Assembly (NCBI GenBank): GCA_913778455.1
Contig: CAJYVK010000221.1
Span: 1-40,191, forward strand
Length of the DNA: 40,191 nt
Direction of reading: 5' to 3'
Source of the DNA: an uncultured Hymenobacter sp.
GTDB lineage: Bacteria; Bacteroidota; Bacteroidia; Cytophagales; Hymenobacteraceae
Under the pieces are notes generated by a model. It saw only the letters and a list, made by a program, of their open reading frames with translations. It was not told the origin of the DNA and did no database searches. The position numbers were made by a program, and so were the translations under genes. This document shows positions 38,040 through 40,191 of this stretch, one piece after another (within the stretch, counting starts at the first letter, position 1; every line of letters starts with the position of its first letter).

Positions 38040-38510
38040 CTACATCCCCAACTCCGTCAGTCCCGGGTGGTCGGCCGGGCGCGGCCCCAGCGGCCAATGA
38101 AACTTTCGCTCGGCCTCCGCAATGGCTACGTCGTTGATGCTGGCTTCGCGGCGCTGCATGAGGCCGCGGGCGTCGAATTCCCACTGCTCATTGCCGTAGG
38201 CACGAAACCACTGGCCGGCCGCGTCGTGGTATTCGTACTGGAAGCGCACGGCGATGCGGTGTTGGTGAAAGCCCCACAGCTCCTTGATGAGGCGGTATTC
38301 CTGCTCTTTTTCCCACTTGCGGGTGAGAAAGTCGGCAATGGCGGCGCGGCCGCTGAAGAACTCGCTGCGGTTGCGCCACCGGCTGGCCTCGGTGTAGGCC
38401 AGGGCCACGCGGGCGGGGTCGCGGGAGTTCCAGGCGTCTTCGGCGAGGCGGGCTTTCTGGGTGGCGGTTTCGAAGCTGAACGGGGGCAGTGGCGGGCGGG
38501 CGTCGGACAT
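38040..38510 (-). CDS. DUF1348 / NTF2-like family protein
   Basis: A 156-residue protein of the SnoaL/NTF2-like fold, DUF1348 type. Landmarks are [33 protein letters not shown], the [19 protein letters not shown] helix and the strand-rich [34 protein letters not shown]. The C-terminal [11 protein letters not shown] and the HWPLGPRP motif complete the family. The reaction is unknown. It lies opposite to the nrd genes. Confidence 0.92.
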   Translation of the reverse strand: MSDARPPLPPFSFETATQKARLAEDAWNSRDPARVALAYTEASRWRNRSEFFSGRAAIADFLTRKWEKEQEYRLIKELWGFHQHRIAVRFQYEYHDAAGQWFRAYGNEQWEFDARGLMQRREASINDVAIAEAERKFHWPLGPRPADHPGLTELGM

Positions 38511-38588
38511 GGGGCGGGTGACCTTTCGGGGAGACGCGGTATTGACAACTGGCTACCGCCGTTGGTTTGGCCGCTCACCCGTTTTCCC

Positions 38589-38804
38589 ATGACTTCTGCC
38601 TCCGAAAAGTGGCCGCTGCCCGGCCAGGTTGACCCCGCCATTACGCCCTGCGCCTTCTGTCGGCGGCGCATTACGCTGGGCGGAAAGCCATTGTTTAAAA
38701 GCTGCTCGTGCAAGGCGTTCGGGCCCCCGGTAACCATCGCCGCGCTGGCCTTCGGAGCCGCCTTGGTGGTGGCTGGCCTGTGGGCCTACGGCCGCCGCAA
38801 GTAG
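38589..38804 (+). CDS. Small Cys-rich, single-TM protein
   Basis: A 71-residue predicted protein starting MTSASEKWPLPG. A CAFC pair and a CSC pair (residues about 21-42) could hold one zinc ion, and a hydrophobic helix (about 48-66, VTIAALAFGAALVVAGLWAY) followed by RRK would anchor it with the Cys-rich end outside the membrane core. It is not recognised. The frame is open far upstream as an antisense shadow of the DUF1348 gene; the ATG after that gene's start is used. Confidence 0.55.
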   Translation: MTSASEKWPLPGQVDPAITPCAFCRRRITLGGKPLFKSCSCKAFGPPVTIAALAFGAALVVAGLWAYGRRK

Positions 38805-38850
38805 CCGAAAAGCCACTGTATATAAGCAATAAAAGTCGAAACCTCCTCCC

Positions 38851-38890
38851 CGCCGTCCGGCCCGTTTTATAAAAAACGGCCGGGCGGCCT
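38851..38890. terminator. Hairpin after the Cys-rich gene
   Basis: GCCGTCCGGCCCGTTTT pairs imperfectly with AAAACGGCCGGGCGGC around a short AT loop. It has an A/T-rich inner stem and is followed by CTCATTTT, making it a moderate terminator candidate ahead of nrdA. Confidence 0.6.
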
Positions 38891-38933
38891 CATTTTCAGG
38901 CTATGTGGAGGAATTCTAAATTTTTCCTTTGCC

Positions 38934-38941
38934 AAGCCAAA
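38934..38941 (+). promoter_or_regulatory. Near-consensus -7 box for nrdA
   Basis: TTCCTTTG differs by one base from TAnnTTTG, about 95 nt before the nrdA ATG. It would allow nrdA to be transcribed separately from nrdB. Confidence 0.35.
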
Positions 38942-39034
38942 ACATGGGAACTAATTTCCGGCTTTAAAGCACCGCGGCCCGACCCGCGAAGCCAGTCATA
39001 TTAGCACCCCGCTCTTTAAAGCTCCCGTTATAAC

Positions 39035-40191
39035 ATGCTCGTAATCAAACGTGATGGCCGCCGTGAGTCGGTCAAGTTCGATAAAGTAACCGCCCGCATT
39101 GAAAAACTTTGCTACGGGCTTAATCAAAACTACGTGTCGCCCATCGAGGTGGCCAAAAAGGTCATCGACGGCATCTACGACGGCGTGACGACCATCGAGC
39201 TCGACAACCTGGCGGCCGAAACCGCTGCCTCCCTGACCACCCGGCACCCCGACTACGCCATCCTGGCGGCGCGCATCGCGGTGAGCAATTTGCACAAGGT
39301 GACCTCGAAGTCGTTTTCGAGCACCATGAAGCGCCTCTACACCTACGAGGACCCCAAGAACGGCGACAACGCCTCGCTCATCGCCAAGGACGTGTGGGAA
39401 GTGATTCACAAGCACGCCCACACCCTCGACTCGGCCATCATCTACGACCGCGACTACAACTACGATTTCTTCGGCTTCAAGACCCTGGAGCGCTCGTACC
39501 TGCTGCGCCTCGACGGCAAGGTGGTGGAGCGGCCCCAGCACATGCTGATGCGCGTGTCGGTGGGCATCCACAAGGACGATATCGAGTCGGCCATCAAGAC
39601 CTACAACATGATGTCGGAGCGCTGGATGACCCACGCCACGCCGACCTTGTTCAACGCCGGTACGCCCAAGCCGCAGATGTCGTCGTGCTTCCTACTCACG
39701 GTGAAGGACGACTCGATTGAGGGCATCTACGAGACGCTGAAGGACTGCGCGCTGATTTCGCAGTCGGCGGGCGGCATCGGGCTGGCCGTGCACAACGTGC
39801 GGGCTACCGGCTCCTACATCAAGGGTACCAACGGCAACTCCAACGGCCTGGTGCCGATGCTGAAGGTGTTCAACGACACGGCCCGCTACGTGGACCAGGG
39901 CGGTGGCAAGCGCAAGGGCGCCTTCGCCATTTACCTCGAGCCCTGGCACGCCGACGTGTTCGAGTTCCTCGACCTGAAGAAGAACCACGGCAAGGAGGAA
40001 ATGCGCGCCCGCGACCTGTTTTACGCCATCTGGACGCCCGACCTGTTCATGAAGCGCGTGGAAGCCAACGCCGACTGGACGCTGATGTGCCCGCACGAGT
40101 GCCCCGGCCTGGAAAACTCCTGGGGCGAGGAGTTCGAGAAGCTCTACACCAAATACGAGCGCGAGGGCCGCGGCCGCCGCACCATCAAGGC
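39035..40191 (+). CDS. nrdA: Class I ribonucleotide reductase, alpha subunit (5' part)
   Basis: The first 385 codons are in the window and the gene runs off the right edge. The N-terminal ATP-cone ([30 protein letters not shown], about 1-90) is intact, so allosteric activity control by ATP/dATP is expected. The catalytic barrel follows, with the first redox cysteine in PQMSSCFLL (about 226), [23 protein letters not shown] and [29 protein letters not shown]. The active-site radical cysteine and the C-terminal tail lie outside. The sequence is of the same eukaryote-like group as NrdB. Confidence 0.96.
   Translation, partial: MLVIKRDGRRESVKFDKVTARIEKLCYGLNQNYVSPIEVAKKVIDGIYDGVTTIELDNLAAETAASLTTRHPDYAILAARIAVSNLHKVTSKSFSSTMKRLYTYEDPKNGDNASLIAKDVWEVIHKHAHTLDSAIIYDRDYNYDFFGFKTLERSYLLRLDGKVVERPQHMLMRVSVGIHKDDIESAIKTYNMMSERWMTHATPTLFNAGTPKPQMSSCFLLTVKDDSIEGIYETLKDCALISQSAGGIGLAVHNVRATGSYIKGTNGNSNGLVPMLKVFNDTARYVDQGGGKRKGAFAIYLEPWHADVFEFLDLKKNHGKEEMRARDLFYAIWTPDLFMKRVEANADWTLMCPHECPGLENSWGEEFEKLYTKYEREGRGRRTIK

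Noticed and set aside
38067-38588. Upstream extension of the Cys-rich gene frame
   Set aside because: It is the antisense shadow of the DUF1348 gene; only the part after that gene's start is unique.

Overview
The window looks like chromosomal DNA of a high-GC member of the Bacteroidota, most likely Hymenobacter or a close relative in the Cytophagales. This rests on several things seen in the sequence: compact GC-rich genes with few Shine-Dalgarno sequences; several exact Bacteroidota-type -7 boxes (TAnnTTTG) upstream of housekeeping genes; lineage-typical families (DUF6799, DUF4783, VF530, HipA-like kinase with DUF3037); and many intergenic inverted repeats of the kind common in that group. 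No rRNA, tRNA, CRISPR array, prophage or transposase gene was found. The genus is an inference.

Layout. 1-3.2 kb: the end of an ABC transporter ATPase, a HipA-like kinase/DUF3037 pair, and a Glu/Leu/Phe/Val dehydrogenase. 3.3-6.8 kb: tyrosine catabolism (hppD, hmgA) with a divergent LysR regulator and a well-formed T-N11-A operator between them. 6.9-9 kb: an FAD amine-oxidase-like enzyme and a haem-binding lipoprotein. 9-14.3 kb: the threonine operon thrA-thrB-thrC, carrying an inserted four-helix-bundle gene between thrA and thrB. 14.4-24.4 kb: prfA, a beta-helix lipoprotein, YjbQ, gpmI, a DUF4783 protein, nadC, small envelope proteins and a ZIP metal transporter behind a large hairpin. 24.5-30 kb: the CbpM/CbpA co-chaperone pair, DUF6799 and Lys/Met-rich secreted proteins, RlpA, a GH25 muramidase, VF530 and Hsp20. 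30.2-35.3 kb: a BamA-family outer-membrane protein divergent from hemW, an acidic hypothetical protein, an alpha/beta hydrolase and a small beta-barrel. 35.4-40.2 kb: rplU-rpmA, then nrdB and the start of nrdA, which are separated by about 1.6 kb of accessory DNA.

The most striking pattern is in the intergenic DNA. At least three structured repeat types recur. (A) Long near-perfect palindromes begin with GTCATGCTGA; there are five copies, and two of them bracket a visibly AT-richer GIY-YIG nuclease gene. (B) Arms built of tandem 7-bp units occur in inverted pairs at four places; one pair brackets the AT-richer four-helix-bundle gene inside the threonine operon. (C) 9-bp unit tracts (AAATCCGTT-like) occur three times. 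In A and B alike, most copies are empty and one carries a small gene, which suggests two families of non-autonomous elements with candidate partner proteins. A pair of DnaA boxes in inverted orientation lies upstream of nrdB.

Limits. All calls come from reading the sequence and the translated frames; no database search was run. Family names for small proteins and all promoter, terminator and operator calls are by eye.
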